From Cyanobacteria bacterium REEB67 (GTDB taxonomy: Bacteria > Cyanobacteriota > Vampirovibrionia > Obscuribacterales > Obscuribacteraceae): a stretch of 64,000 bases of DNA. The translations under genes were made by a program, and so were the position numbers. Location: contig JAGXAB010000005.1 in NCBI GenBank assembly GCA_018971775.1, positions 1 through 64,000 on the forward strand, given 5' to 3'. Each line of letters starts with the position of its first letter. Position 1 is the stretch's first letter. The notes under the pieces are model-generated. The model did no database searches, was not told the origin of the DNA, and saw nothing but the letters and a program-made list of their open reading frames with translations. Below are positions 53,342 through 62,727 of the stretch, piece by piece.

Positions 53342-53393
53342 GCATGTTTATCCGGCAATCCCGAACCGACTCGAGTATCGGTAAAATTGGGGC

Positions 53394-53423
53394 TTGACAG
53401 AATGTAGACGACCGGTCTAATAT
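53394..53423 (+). promoter_or_regulatory. Promoter of the TetR gene with overlapping operator
   Basis: A TTGACA (53394-53399) and a TAATAT (53418-53423) with an 18-base spacer form a near-consensus promoter. Between them lies the inverted repeat TAGAC-gaccg-GTCTA (53405-53419), whose right arm overlaps the -10 box. This is a classic autorepression layout, and the arm sequence is like operators described for NemR-type TetR proteins. Confidence 0.8.
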
Positions 53424-53463
53424 GTCAATAGGCAATAATGGGTGGAAGCCCTAAGGAGAAGAT

Positions 53464-54075
53464 ATGAGCGCAGGAGTTTCTACAGCCAGTCCAACCAAGC
53501 AAGATACGAGGCTTCTGCTCTTAGAGGCGGGCATCAATATAATGCTCGAAAAAGGCTATAACAACACCGGCATCTCCGAAATTCTCGCTTCGGTAGGTGT
53601 GCCCAAAGGCTCTTTCTACCACTTTTTCGAGAGCAAAGAAGAATATGGCCTGGCCATTATCGCCTATACCGACGAGCAATACGCGGCAAAAATGGCCAAA
53701 GTCTTCGGCGACAAGTCGCTCACACCGATTGAGAGGCTGAAAAAATATTGCGCCGAAAGTCGCAAGGATCTGGTCGCCAACGAATGCCGCAAAGGGTGCT
53801 TGATCGGCAACCTCAGCCAGGAGATGGCCGATCAAAGCGAGTGCATGCGCGCAGCCCTGGTTAACGTGCTGGAAAAAAGCCGCGCCGCCTTTGCCGCCTG
53901 CATCGAAGAAGGACAAAAGAAGGGCGAGATTGACAGCAAACGACCGGCCTCTGAGCTTGCCGAGCTCGTCCAATCGACGTGGACCGGAGCGGTATTGCGA
54001 GTCAAGACTTTGAAAAATACAGAGCCACTGGATACGTGCACACGTCTGATTTTCGAAGATATTCTCAAAGCCTGA
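53464..54075 (+). CDS. TetR/AcrR-family regulator (NemR/AcuR-like)
   Basis: This 203-residue repressor has a helix-turn-helix at ~14-62 (TRLLLLEAGINIMLEKGYNN, ISEILASVGVPKGSFYHFFESKEE). The ligand domain carries RKGCLIGNLSQEMADQSE, which resembles the NemR/AcuR subgroup. Cys96, Cys108 and Cys112 are present; Cys112 (GCL) aligns by eye with the redox-sensing cysteine of NemR, so response to electrophiles or hypochlorous acid is possible. AAGGAG lies six bases before the ATG. The promoter carries a matching inverted repeat, so it probably represses itself. No obvious target gene (NemA, GloA) is adjacent. Confidence 0.88.
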   Translation: MSAGVSTASPTKQDTRLLLLEAGINIMLEKGYNNTGISEILASVGVPKGSFYHFFESKEEYGLAIIAYTDEQYAAKMAKVFGDKSLTPIERLKKYCAESRKDLVANECRKGCLIGNLSQEMADQSECMRAALVNVLEKSRAAFAACIEEGQKKGEIDSKRPASELAELVQSTWTGAVLRVKTLKNTEPLDTCTRLIFEDILKA

Positions 54076-54092
54076 AACTTCTAAAAGTTTCA
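54073..54092 (+). terminator. Possible 3' hairpin after the TetR gene
   Basis: TGAAACTT-ctaa-AAGTTTCA forms an 8-base stem that includes the TetR stop codon. No T-run follows, so it may stabilise the 3' end rather than terminate. Confidence 0.4.
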
Positions 54093-54248
54093 TGGTCTTA
54101 ATTGCACACCGATTTACCATCCACAGTATGGTGGACAGGCTCAGGCACGCCTCAAATCCTCACTTCAAGACATTTTTTACACTACGGGCGTCGTCTAGAC
54201 CCGACCGCCCGGCTAAACTCGCCTCCGAATTGGAAAGGATAAACAACA

Positions 54249-54686
54249 ATGTCACACAGCAATAACCAAACCAGATCGCAAAGCAGATCAGATTTAGAAC
54301 TCGATCGCTACATCCGCGCCGGCAGTCTAACGACCTCGAGCAATACCCTCAACGAACTGGCCGAAGACAGCCAGTATCTGATCCGGGCACGTGTTGCCGA
54401 AAATCCGAACACACCACTCTGGACCTTGCTCAGACTGGTCAACGACGATCACGAACAGGTAAGGCTGGCCGCCTTCTTCAATCCGCGCCTGCCCGCAAGC
54501 GAACAGCATTATCTCGCCCGCGATCCGCATGCGGATGTGCGCTACGCACTGGCCGAAGACGCGGCGACAGCCGTGGACATCCTCGACATACTGGCCGACG
54601 ATGAAAATGTTTATGTCCAGGACAGGGCCAAGAAAACATTGCAAGCTCTCTGCCAGGCCGAGGGCTGCCAGAAAAAAGCCGCTTGA
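54249..54686 (+). CDS. LRV/HEAT-like repeat protein
   Basis: This 145-residue protein is built of short two-helix repeats (SNTLNELAEDSQYLIRARVA, WTLLRLVNDDHEQVRLAAFF, EQHYLARDPHADVRYALAED, AVDILDILADDENVYVQDRA). The LA-x-D-x-x-x-x-V-R-x-x-x-A core is that of variant leucine-rich (LRV) or HEAT-like repeats, used for protein binding. Three cysteines at the very end (CQAEGCQ) might bind a metal, but the LRV Fe-S pattern is incomplete. GGAAAGGA lies ~10 bases before the ATG. It is convergent with the addA-like gene. Confidence 0.7.
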   Translation: MSHSNNQTRSQSRSDLELDRYIRAGSLTTSSNTLNELAEDSQYLIRARVAENPNTPLWTLLRLVNDDHEQVRLAAFFNPRLPASEQHYLARDPHADVRYALAEDAATAVDILDILADDENVYVQDRAKKTLQALCQAEGCQKKAA

Positions 54687-54708
54687 AAGCGTCCGGTTCT
54701 AGAGATTG

Positions 54709-57700
54709 TTAGAGCGGGTAATAAATACCGTATTGCGCAAAATAAATTGCGGGCCTTATCTGAACCCCAGCCATAATCTGCAAATCATCGACATAGCGCT
54801 TGAGCTGATGTCGATGTTTGCGCGCCTGCTGCTCCACCGCACCGGCATTCGTATGATTAAAATGGTCGGTTTTGAAATCGACGAGATGCCACTGCCCATC
54901 AGCCGCTTCGACTAGCAAATCCGGGCGCATCGTCATCACGCCGCGCTCGCCGTCGTCGACATAGACCAGGTACGGCATCTCGTTGAAGCGACTGTGCGAC
55001 TTTTCAACAAGCTCGCGCAGGCGACTGTGGTTGTATATTTCGAGCAGCCTCAGCCCCTCGTCGACGAGCGCGTCCAGTCGCTTCGGATGGACAAAGTGCA
55101 CGCCCTGATTGTAAGCGATGTCACGCACCCACTCGCGATCTACTGATTTGGTCAGAGGGAGATTTTCCATCAGGGCGTGGAAAAAAGTACCCACCACCCG
55201 CGGTGCCAATACCGCAAAATCATCTCGGCGTGAAATTTCCTCTTTGCCGCCGGGAGTAAGACGCACCAGAGCCAGCTCATTGGGAGCAGTATCGAAGAGA
55301 CTGACCGCCGGCTCATCCCAGAAGGCCTGCCGACTGTTGGCAGCGGCGGCGATCGCTTCGGCATACGTGTGATCGCTGCGCGCGGCAAGAGCGAGATCGA
55401 GACCGGGTGGTCGTCCGTAGCAATAGGCAAGCGTAAAATTTGCCGTGTGTCCATTGGCCAGTAGATCGCGGACGGGTCTCAAACCTGGATCCGGCGGTGT
55501 GAAGCCGTCGACGTCGAGCGCGAGAATCCGGCGCAACCAGAGACGATACGAGTCTGTTTTGCGAGCCGTATGCTTGATAAAAAGGCCGAGGCAATCGCGG
55601 GCCCGGGTCATGGCCACATACAAGAGACGTTTGCGTTCCTCCACTTCCATCGCCTTGTCGAGGTTGGCGGCACTTTCATACCAGGCAGGCTTTTCATCGC
55701 TCTTCAGCCGTTTAGTATTGAAGGCGGCGCCATAGCTGCGGTGAAAAATGAAACGGCCACCGGTTTTGGAGGCTTGACCACCGAGACAGGGCAGCGCTAC
55801 CGCAGGAAATTCGAGGCCTTTGGAGGCGTGGATGGTCATCAGCTTAACGGCGTTGCGACTGTCTATCGGTGCTTCCGCTTCCTTCAGATTCATCTCGCGC
55901 ATGGCGGCGAGCTTATCGGCAAATTCGCCGCAGCTGAGAGCCTCGTTTTCGCGGGCCAGATGGACAAGCTTCCAGACATTACGCGAGCGTTGCTTGCCAT
56001 CACCGGCGGCGAGCATCGAGAGGTCGTAACGAGTCAAGGTGATGATTTTATGGACGAGTTCGCCGAGGGGCATGAGCGAGGCATAATCTAGCATCGTACG
56101 CAGCAGACGCACCGCTTGGGTAAGCGATTCGAAGCCACCGATGCGCTCACGGCTGGCCTCGGTCAACCTTGCCCAGAGAGGGTCCTTATTATTTCTATTT
56201 TCGCCGGCTATGACTTTATGGATCAGATCATCGGTGAGCGGACAGAGCGGTGAGCGCAGCACCGCCAGTAGTGAATGACTATCTTTAGAATTATCGAGGA
56301 AGCGGAAGAGATTTTCAAAGTCGGCCACTTCCTGACGGCTGAGGAAACCTCGACCACCAAAAGTGACATAAGGGATGCCGAAGCGGGCAAACATCTCTTC
56401 GAAGGGAGCGAATTCACTGTTTTTGCCGACCAGCACAGCAAAATCGCCATACGCAATCGATCGATTGACACCACCTTTTTCTTCGATTTGAAAAGCATCG
56501 TCGATTTTTTCTTTGATCCACAAAGCAACATGTGCCGCTTCCAGTTTATCCGGGGCGAGCTGGTCGTCGCCGTCATCCTCGTCAAAAAGCAAGACATCGA
56601 CGGCGGTCTCAGCCGAATTTTCGGGCAGGGCACGACCCGGCGTAAGCGCTTCAAAAGCGGCTACATAAGCGAGTCTGGTCGGATCGCCATCGAGCAGTCT
56701 GGAAAATACAGCATTGACGAAGGCAACGACCAGCGGATGACTGCGGAAAGACTTGGTCAACTTGGTCACCATCGTCTCGCCGCTCAAAGCACCGATCAAA
56801 CCGCCGGCCACATTAGCAAACATTTGTTTGCGCCGGTTAAAAGTCGCAACGTCGGCGCCCTGAAACTTATAGATAGACTGCTTGTCGTCGCCAATTAGAA
56901 AGAGCCTGGTATCCGCACCGGCGAGAAGGTCGAGAAGGAGTTCGGCCTGCACATCATTGGTGTCTTGAAATTCATCGACGAGCAAGGCTTTTATCTTTTC
57001 GTTGAAATAGCTCTTTGCCTGCGAGCCGGATTTTTCCAGGCAGCGCTTGGCCAGCGCCACCTGATCGTTGAAGTCGAGGGCGGTGCGCTTCTCCTTCGCC
57101 GCCTGATAATGAGCTCTGGCGCGTTGAAAAAAGCCGATGATGCCCAGGGCGTTTTGCATGGCGCGCTCGTCGTCTGGACCAAGGTCGCCCGGCACGGTAG
57201 CGGTAATCTCTTTCACCATCTCACGCAAGTCACGCAATCGATCGCGGAAAGGTTTGGCCTTGGGCCCACCGAAGGTGCCGGTCTTGACCTGGCCGAGGGC
57301 GATCATGGCCTGCCAACCGGCGGCACCGTAATTGGCGCCGTCGTCGTCGATGATTTGCTGACAATAAGCGAGCATCTCGAGGCGCACGGCCTCGAGCGGG
57401 CTTTTCTGGTCGGCGAGCGGATTGCCGGTAGCATAATTAACGTCGGCAAGGAAATTGCGGTCTTCTTTCAGGCCGCTCACAGCGCGCGCCCTGGCGTCGG
57501 CGATAAAATTGCCAGCGTGCGTCAGCATCGACTCGACACTGAGCGGCTGCGGAAAAGCCCTGAGCGCTTCTTCGAAACGAGTCGAATTTTTAATCAAGTC
57601 TCTGACGATTTTGACGACATCATCGATCGGATATTCGAGCAAAAGAGCGTATTCCAGCTTGTATTGCTCCGGTGCGGCAATAACATCACGCAGAGCTTGA

Positions 57701-58125
57701 GCGACTGCTTCTTCGAGCAGTTCACCGGTGGTCAGTTCATCTAAAAGTTCAAATTCCGGATCAATGCCGGAGTCAGCCGGAAACGATTTCAAAATCGATT
57801 CACAAAGTGCGTGGATGGTATTGATGCGAGCACTGTCGACTTCAGATAAACAGGCCAGCCAGCGCAAATAGGCACCGCTTTCGCGCTCGCCTTGATCTTT
57901 GCTCAGAGCCAGGAAGCGCGCCTTCAGGCGTGAGCGCATCTCGGCGGCGGCTTTGCGGGTATACGTAACGGCGATGATATTGGCCAGGGTAAGGTCCGTA
58001 TTTTTGCGCAGGATCTCGATATAGCGCTCGACCAGTACATGAGTCTTGCCCGAGCCAGCACCGGCTGAGACAAGTACATGCTTATCGACATTATCGATGG
58101 CCAGTTGCTGTTGTTCTGTAAACAT
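54709..58125 (-). CDS. addA: AddA-like helicase-nuclease
   Basis: This 1138-residue SF1A (UvrD/Rep-type) helicase carries a C-terminal PD-(D/E)xK nuclease. Walker A is in LVSAGAGSGKTHVLVERYIE, DEFQDTNDVQ is motif II, FLIGDDKQSIYKFQGAD is motif III and VAMTRARDCLGLFIKH is motif VI. The nuclease has LLVEAADGQWHLVDFKTD. It works with AddB in double-strand break end-resection. The ATG at 58125 shares its A with the TGA of the AddB-like gene, so translation is coupled. GAGGGAG lies seven bases before the start. Confidence 0.9.
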   Translation of the reverse strand: MFTEQQQLAIDNVDKHVLVSAGAGSGKTHVLVERYIEILRKNTDLTLANIIAVTYTRKAAAEMRSRLKARFLALSKDQGERESGAYLRWLACLSEVDSARINTIHALCESILKSFPADSGIDPEFELLDELTTGELLEEAVAQALRDVIAAPEQYKLEYALLLEYPIDDVVKIVRDLIKNSTRFEEALRAFPQPLSVESMLTHAGNFIADARARAVSGLKEDRNFLADVNYATGNPLADQKSPLEAVRLEMLAYCQQIIDDDGANYGAAGWQAMIALGQVKTGTFGGPKAKPFRDRLRDLREMVKEITATVPGDLGPDDERAMQNALGIIGFFQRARAHYQAAKEKRTALDFNDQVALAKRCLEKSGSQAKSYFNEKIKALLVDEFQDTNDVQAELLLDLLAGADTRLFLIGDDKQSIYKFQGADVATFNRRKQMFANVAGGLIGALSGETMVTKLTKSFRSHPLVVAFVNAVFSRLLDGDPTRLAYVAAFEALTPGRALPENSAETAVDVLLFDEDDGDDQLAPDKLEAAHVALWIKEKIDDAFQIEEKGGVNRSIAYGDFAVLVGKNSEFAPFEEMFARFGIPYVTFGGRGFLSRQEVADFENLFRFLDNSKDSHSLLAVLRSPLCPLTDDLIHKVIAGENRNNKDPLWARLTEASRERIGGFESLTQAVRLLRTMLDYASLMPLGELVHKIITLTRYDLSMLAAGDGKQRSRNVWKLVHLARENEALSCGEFADKLAAMREMNLKEAEAPIDSRNAVKLMTIHASKGLEFPAVALPCLGGQASKTGGRFIFHRSYGAAFNTKRLKSDEKPAWYESAANLDKAMEVEERKRLLYVAMTRARDCLGLFIKHTARKTDSYRLWLRRILALDVDGFTPPDPGLRPVRDLLANGHTANFTLAYCYGRPPGLDLALAARSDHTYAEAIAAAANSRQAFWDEPAVSLFDTAPNELALVRLTPGGKEEISRRDDFAVLAPRVVGTFFHALMENLPLTKSVDREWVRDIAYNQGVHFVHPKRLDALVDEGLRLLEIYNHSRLRELVEKSHSRFNEMPYLVYVDDGERGVMTMRPDLLVEAADGQWHLVDFKTDHFNHTNAGAVEQQARKHRHQLKRYVDDLQIMAGVQIRPAIYFAQYGIYYPL

Positions 58126-61100
58126 CAATTGACTCCCTCGAAATCACTGCCGCTTTCTTCGCTGCCGTCAAAAGCACCGGTCTTTGATAGCTCGGTAATG
58201 CGACAGATCTGACTGTGGTCGCAATAATCGCAAGATTGTTTGCTGGTCGGCTCGACGGCGAATTTCCCTTCAAAAATATTTTGTACGAAGCGCCCGATGT
58301 TTGCCTCGACACTGCCGACCAGATCGATTTCGGGATCGTCGAAGCTGACGGAGCCCGTTTGCTCACCCGACTGGATACTGAGATAGGAGCCGGATTTTAC
58401 GCGGGCGCCCGGTTGCACGGCCTGCGAAAGAGCCATGCCGTATATAGGCAATTGCATATTACGACCGGCCAGCGCTTCATCAACCTTGATCGAGCCCGAG
58501 CCCGATTTATAGTCGATAACGCGGTAGACGCCAGCCTCGGAGCGATCGAGACGATCGATGCGACCACGTATTTTAATCGTCCGACCGCCCGCTTTGATGA
58601 CGAGAGCAGGGGCGCTGTCCGCTTCTTCATCATCGAAACCGAAGGCTTGCTCAAAAAGGTGGGGCACAAATTCATTGCCGCTTTTCTCAGCGCGCTCGAG
58701 CTCTTTGCTAAAGAAGCGACGCAGGCGAAAGCGTATCTCATTTTGTTCGTAGTCCCAGAATTCACCTTTTTTGAATGGCTTTTCGGTTTCCAGCCAGAAG
58801 ATCGCTTTAGCGATACTTTCTTCGAAAATACGACCAACCGGTTCGTCGCCGGACAGAATGGTCAAACCGTGCAAAGACAGATCTTTATAGAAGAGCTCGA
58901 GGGTTTTGTGATAAAGCTCGCCCAGTAGCCTCGCGTCGAGGCCGACTTCCGGTTCTTCGATTTTTTTGACGCCGAGGATATGCGATACCCAGAAGCGAAA
59001 CGGACACTTACCAAAATCATTGAGACGACTGACACTCCAGATCTCGGGCGTATTGATTTTGACGGCTCCGAGCTCGACCGGCAGGCTGATATTGCCATTC
59101 CAGAGTGCAAAATTTCTGACCGCATCGGACACAGTGCGCGCCTTAACCACGCCGAGCGATTCTTTCATACTACCGTAAAGGTCATTGAGGGCAGGCGCTT
59201 CGAAATGTTCAGGCTCGCTGGCCCCGTGCCAGAGTAGGCCGGAGGCGAGATCGAGAGCAGAGACCGGGGCAGCCAACGAATTTTCAAATGGCGCTACAAA
59301 AGGTATGGCTTCGAGGATTTTATTGTCACCCTGACTGAGGAAAAATGACGGCGTCAATTCCTCACCACTCACTTCATAGAGCGGACAAGATACATAGAGC
59401 GTATCAGTGGCACGCTCGAGCAGCGACTTGTAGAGCGAAATTTCAAAAGAGTCGTGATTACGAGGATTTTCGATGTCGATACCGTAGCTCATCCATTTTC
59501 GCACTTCGTCGCGACTGAGGAAGCCCGGCTTTTCACTGCGCCTGGGGAATTCCCCTTCAACGAGACCGGCCACGAAAATAGCTTTGAATTTACGATTGGG
59601 CACCAGGTCGGCACTACAGACGGTGACACCTTGATCGCCACCGCGCGGGCGACGAAAGTTTGCCTTTTCGAGCGCCTTCTCGAAACGATCGAGCAGGGCT
59701 TCGTAGATATGGCCTTTTTCGGCGTAAGCAGTGCCAAGCAAATTTTCTTCGAGAAGCAGATTAGAGAGCACCCGCCGAAATTCGAAGAGTGCTTGATGCT
59801 CTTCCCAGGTGACGCGAGGATCTGCGTATTCATCGTCGTTTGGTAAAACGAGCAATTGTTCGACGACGTCTTCGACAAAAACAACAAACTCAGAAAGGCT
59901 GAGATTACCGGCCGGCGGCGTCACCGCATCGAAAAAACGAGCCAGAGTCGGGCCGGCTTTGAGCGGCTGCCAGTCGGCCCGAGTATTGACCACCATCAAA
60001 CGCAGCGATTCTTCATCGAGCAATTCGATATCGCGGGCGGTGAGCCCTAAAAACTCTTGATTGTAAAACGGGCTGGATAGAGAGCGCACCACTTCTGCCC
60101 TGGCGAATTTCTTAGCGGCCAGGCGCAAAAGGCGCAGCAAATATTTGATCAGAGGCACACTGACAAGCTCGACCGGCTCGTCCAGGAAATATTCGACTTC
60201 TGCTTTTTCAAAGGCCGCCCGAATAGCGGAGAGATAGGGCTGGACGGAGCGCACGACAATGACGGCATCGCGACTGGAAAGACCTGCGTCGAGGGCGACT
60301 TTGAGCTGCCTGACCAGCTCGTCCATTTCCATCATCCGATCGAGGGAGCGCCAGTTTTTGATCAGGGCGGGTGGATGGTTTACCGAGCCGATCGCCCCTA
60401 TTTCGGTACGCTTCAGAGCAGCGCCAAAGACTTCATGCAATTCGCGTATGCTTTTTTCTTTCCAGCGATAATCTTCAAACGTCTGGCGATAAGCCAGCAC
60501 ATTATCGCCGCCGTCAACGGTAGTTCTTGGAGCGGCGCCTCCGGCAAATTCAGCAGGCGGCGCCAGATAATCGAAGGCTATAACGCTGCGATCGGCCTGC
60601 CTGGCCAGTCCGCTCAGTACATGCAATTGCAGCCGATTGAAGCGGTCGAAGCCGTCGACGGCAAAAAAGCCGAGCGGCAAAACACCGGCGTCGAGATTGT
60701 TCAAAATCTCCCGCGTTTTATAGGCGAGCTTGCGCTCGTCGTAAATGTTCAAGCGTTCGAGTTCGCGCCAGTAGGCCTCGTAGATGCGCGCCAGCTCCAT
60801 ATAGCGAGAATTGGTCTGCGACTGCTTGGCCAGGGTGGAGATGACGTCGCTCGGAGAGAAGCCGGCCCGTTCGAGCTCGTCAATGAGCTCGAGAATACCG
60901 GCATGGGTGCCGGCAAAGTGAGCGATATCGGCGAGATTGACAAGCCGGCCGGAGGCCTTCACCTCGTCGATTGCTTTTTCGAGAATGGCCGGCCGCAACG
61001 GATCCGGCAAAGTGCGGAAACTCTGGCCGCTCTGACGCAGGACAAAATGACAGAGCTCGTAGAAGGGCAAAATCTTCAAGCCGAAGAGGCCGGGCAACGA

Positions 61101-61295
61101 TTTGCCCCGGAGGCGCATCAACTTGTCGAGCCGCTCTCCGACCAGTTGCTTATAGCGCTGCGAAGGTACGGTCAAGATAGCCGGTCGAGAGCGCAAGGGC
61201 GCCGCGGCAAGATAATCGACCAGCTCTCCCAGGAGCTCGATCGACTTGCCGGCGCGATAAGGGCCTGTGATCAATTCAACGCTATTTGCGCTCAT
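58125..61295 (-). CDS. addB: AddB-like helicase-nuclease subunit
   Basis: This 1056-residue protein keeps an N-terminal P-loop, ITGPYRAGKSIELL (~residues 9-22), as AddB does. A C-terminal PD-(D/E)xK nuclease carries VYRVIDYKSGSG. The Fe-S cluster cysteines read NDFGKCPFRF early in the domain and SCDYCDHSQICRI at the end, the four-cysteine AddB staple. Together with AddA it forms the recombination-exonuclease that loads RecA at breaks. The recA gene lies 1.4 kb upstream of this start. The one-base overlap with addA indicates an operon. Confidence 0.88.
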   Translation of the reverse strand: MSANSVELITGPYRAGKSIELLGELVDYLAAAPLRSRPAILTVPSQRYKQLVGERLDKLMRLRGKSLPGLFGLKILPFYELCHFVLRQSGQSFRTLPDPLRPAILEKAIDEVKASGRLVNLADIAHFAGTHAGILELIDELERAGFSPSDVISTLAKQSQTNSRYMELARIYEAYWRELERLNIYDERKLAYKTREILNNLDAGVLPLGFFAVDGFDRFNRLQLHVLSGLARQADRSVIAFDYLAPPAEFAGGAAPRTTVDGGDNVLAYRQTFEDYRWKEKSIRELHEVFGAALKRTEIGAIGSVNHPPALIKNWRSLDRMMEMDELVRQLKVALDAGLSSRDAVIVVRSVQPYLSAIRAAFEKAEVEYFLDEPVELVSVPLIKYLLRLLRLAAKKFARAEVVRSLSSPFYNQEFLGLTARDIELLDEESLRLMVVNTRADWQPLKAGPTLARFFDAVTPPAGNLSLSEFVVFVEDVVEQLLVLPNDDEYADPRVTWEEHQALFEFRRVLSNLLLEENLLGTAYAEKGHIYEALLDRFEKALEKANFRRPRGGDQGVTVCSADLVPNRKFKAIFVAGLVEGEFPRRSEKPGFLSRDEVRKWMSYGIDIENPRNHDSFEISLYKSLLERATDTLYVSCPLYEVSGEELTPSFFLSQGDNKILEAIPFVAPFENSLAAPVSALDLASGLLWHGASEPEHFEAPALNDLYGSMKESLGVVKARTVSDAVRNFALWNGNISLPVELGAVKINTPEIWSVSRLNDFGKCPFRFWVSHILGVKKIEEPEVGLDARLLGELYHKTLELFYKDLSLHGLTILSGDEPVGRIFEESIAKAIFWLETEKPFKKGEFWDYEQNEIRFRLRRFFSKELERAEKSGNEFVPHLFEQAFGFDDEEADSAPALVIKAGGRTIKIRGRIDRLDRSEAGVYRVIDYKSGSGSIKVDEALAGRNMQLPIYGMALSQAVQPGARVKSGSYLSIQSGEQTGSVSFDDPEIDLVGSVEANIGRFVQNIFEGKFAVEPTSKQSCDYCDHSQICRITELSKTGAFDGSEESGSDFEGVN

Positions 61296-61336
61296 GCCCT
61301 TTGGCTTGCCTGCTGGCTATTATGCTTTTCAAAATA

Positions 61337-61410
61337 CGTGCCCGCTGAGATTCGAACTCAGGACCTTCGGCTTCGGAGACCAACACTCTATCCAGCTGAG
61401 CTACGGGCAC
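61337..61410 (-). tRNA. tRNA-Arg (CCG anticodon)
   Basis: The minus strand folds into a 74-base cloverleaf: acceptor GTGCCCG/CGGGCAC, D-arm GCTC/GAGT (one G-U pair), anticodon stem TTGGT/GCCGA around CTCCGAA, five-base variable loop, and T-arm CTGAG-TTCGAAT-CTCAG. Positions 34-36 read CCG, decoding CGG. The discriminator is G and CCA is not encoded. It lies 41 bases upstream of the AddB-like gene on the same strand. Confidence 0.93.
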
Positions 61411-61525
61411 ACGTCTGTCCATTATAGCGGCAGATAAGCATGCGAGCACGCCGGCACGGGTCAAGAGGTCCGCTTTGTTGCGCTGCGCTTGTCAACTTTG
61501 CTTTGCCGTGCTTTCGGGCGAAAAG

Positions 61526-62218
61526 CTAATTGCCCCGCACCATTTCTTCCAGAGCATTCATATTATGGATAGTGACACGCTTCGATTCGATCTCGATCCA
61601 GTGGCTGTCCCGGAAGCGATTGAGGATCTGCGTCACAGTCACCCGCGATGATCCGACCATGTCGGCTATCTCCTGGTGTGTCAGGGGAAACTCGACGCGC
61701 ACGCCATATGGAGTGACCTTGCCGTGAGTATCGGCCAGGGTGAGAAGCAGACGAGCGACGCGGCTTGGCACTTGCCGGAAAACCAGGTCCTCGATGCGCG
61801 CCTGGGCTTGCTTGAGGCGATCGCCGATGATGCCGATGAAACGCAGGCCGAATTCCGGATTTTCACGCACGAAATTTAAGAACGATTCTTTGCTGATCTG
61901 GTATATACGCGCGTCTTCCAGGGTTTCGGCATAGCTATCGTGCTCGCCGAGCTCCCAGGCCGCTTCGCCAATCATGTCACCGGGACCGAGTAGCGCCAGG
62001 ATGACGGTCTTGCCTTCCGAAGAAAGGCGTGTTACCCGTACCCGGCCTTTTTCTATAAAATAGATAGAATCGCAGGCGCCGCCGGGCGAAAAGATTGTAT
62101 GGTGTTTGGGCAATTCCAGCTCTTCAAGGATGCCCAGCAGGCGTCCGAGCTCCACAGGATTGAATGATTCGAAGATTTCGCTGTGCCTCAAGCTGAATAG
62201 CCTCTGCGCACTCTTCAT
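61526..62218 (-). CDS. Crp/Fnr-family transcriptional regulator
   Basis: This protein has 230 residues from the ATG at 62218, with an ideal AGGGAGG five bases upstream; a longer frame exists but has no ribosome site. It contains an N-terminal cyclic-nucleotide-binding fold (ELPKHHTIFSPGGACDSIYFIEKGRVRVTR) and GPGDMIGEAAWELGEHDSYAE. A C-terminal winged helix follows, with LTHQEIADMVGSSRVTVTQILNRF as the recognition helix-turn-helix. No four-cysteine FNR cluster is seen, so it is more CRP/NtcA-like; ligand unknown. It is divergent from recA, with ~510 bases between starts. Confidence 0.9.
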   Translation of the reverse strand: MKSAQRLFSLRHSEIFESFNPVELGRLLGILEELELPKHHTIFSPGGACDSIYFIEKGRVRVTRLSSEGKTVILALLGPGDMIGEAAWELGEHDSYAETLEDARIYQISKESFLNFVRENPEFGLRFIGIIGDRLKQAQARIEDLVFRQVPSRVARLLLTLADTHGKVTPYGVRVEFPLTHQEIADMVGSSRVTVTQILNRFRDSHWIEIESKRVTIHNMNALEEMVRGN

Positions 62219-62727
62219 GAAAACCTCCCTGAAGTCGTCGAGCCCCGCCGGAACGGTTGTGGGAATGCGTAAGAAAATTTCCCACCGGCCAAATTGAACT
62301 TTGCCGCTGCTAAATACGTTATCTGTATTACCCTTCAGACAAATTTTGTTGGGTAACAACCTTTTTATACCCCCACCTCCCCTTTTCTAACTTCAAACCA
62401 AATTTGCAGCAGTCGCAAGACTGACGAGAGAGCTTTTAAAGAAAGGGGAATCCCAGGGCGATGGAAAGATTGGATAACGGATCGGCGTCGATCGCATATA
62501 CACCAGACGGCATGCGGGTTTCCCTCTGCACTTTTAATAAGCTCACGGGGCAAAACCGTTATAATCTGGCTCGTGTGCACGATGAATGCACCGGGCTCGG
62601 ACTATATACAGATTGGTACCGAGGTCTCCCGGGAGACCGAACACGTGCAGGCTTGCATTTTTCAGTGTTGGCGGTTGGGCGCAGAATTGGTCTAGCCTTC
62701 TAGCTTATCTATTTGAGGAGATTTAAT
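62219..62727. promoter_or_regulatory. Regulatory region between the Crp-like gene and recA
   Basis: This is 509 bases that should contain both promoters. Seen: an inverted repeat TTACCC...GGGTAA (62328-62356), an overlapping GTTGGGTAACAAC, a TATAAT at 62560-62565 without a clear -35, and a perfect 16-bp palindrome GGTCTCCCGGGAGACC (62623-62638) in the recA leader. Sequence between them is open in one frame (62461-62703) but has no convincing coding features. Confidence 0.5.

Noticed and set aside
60375-61427. Plus-strand frame of 350 codons over addB and the tRNA
   Set aside because: It is antisense to a well-supported gene and crosses a tRNA; no domain seen.
62461-62703. 80-codon frame upstream of recA
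   Set aside because: No ribosome site, no recognisable domain and it overlaps promoter-like and palindromic sequence.
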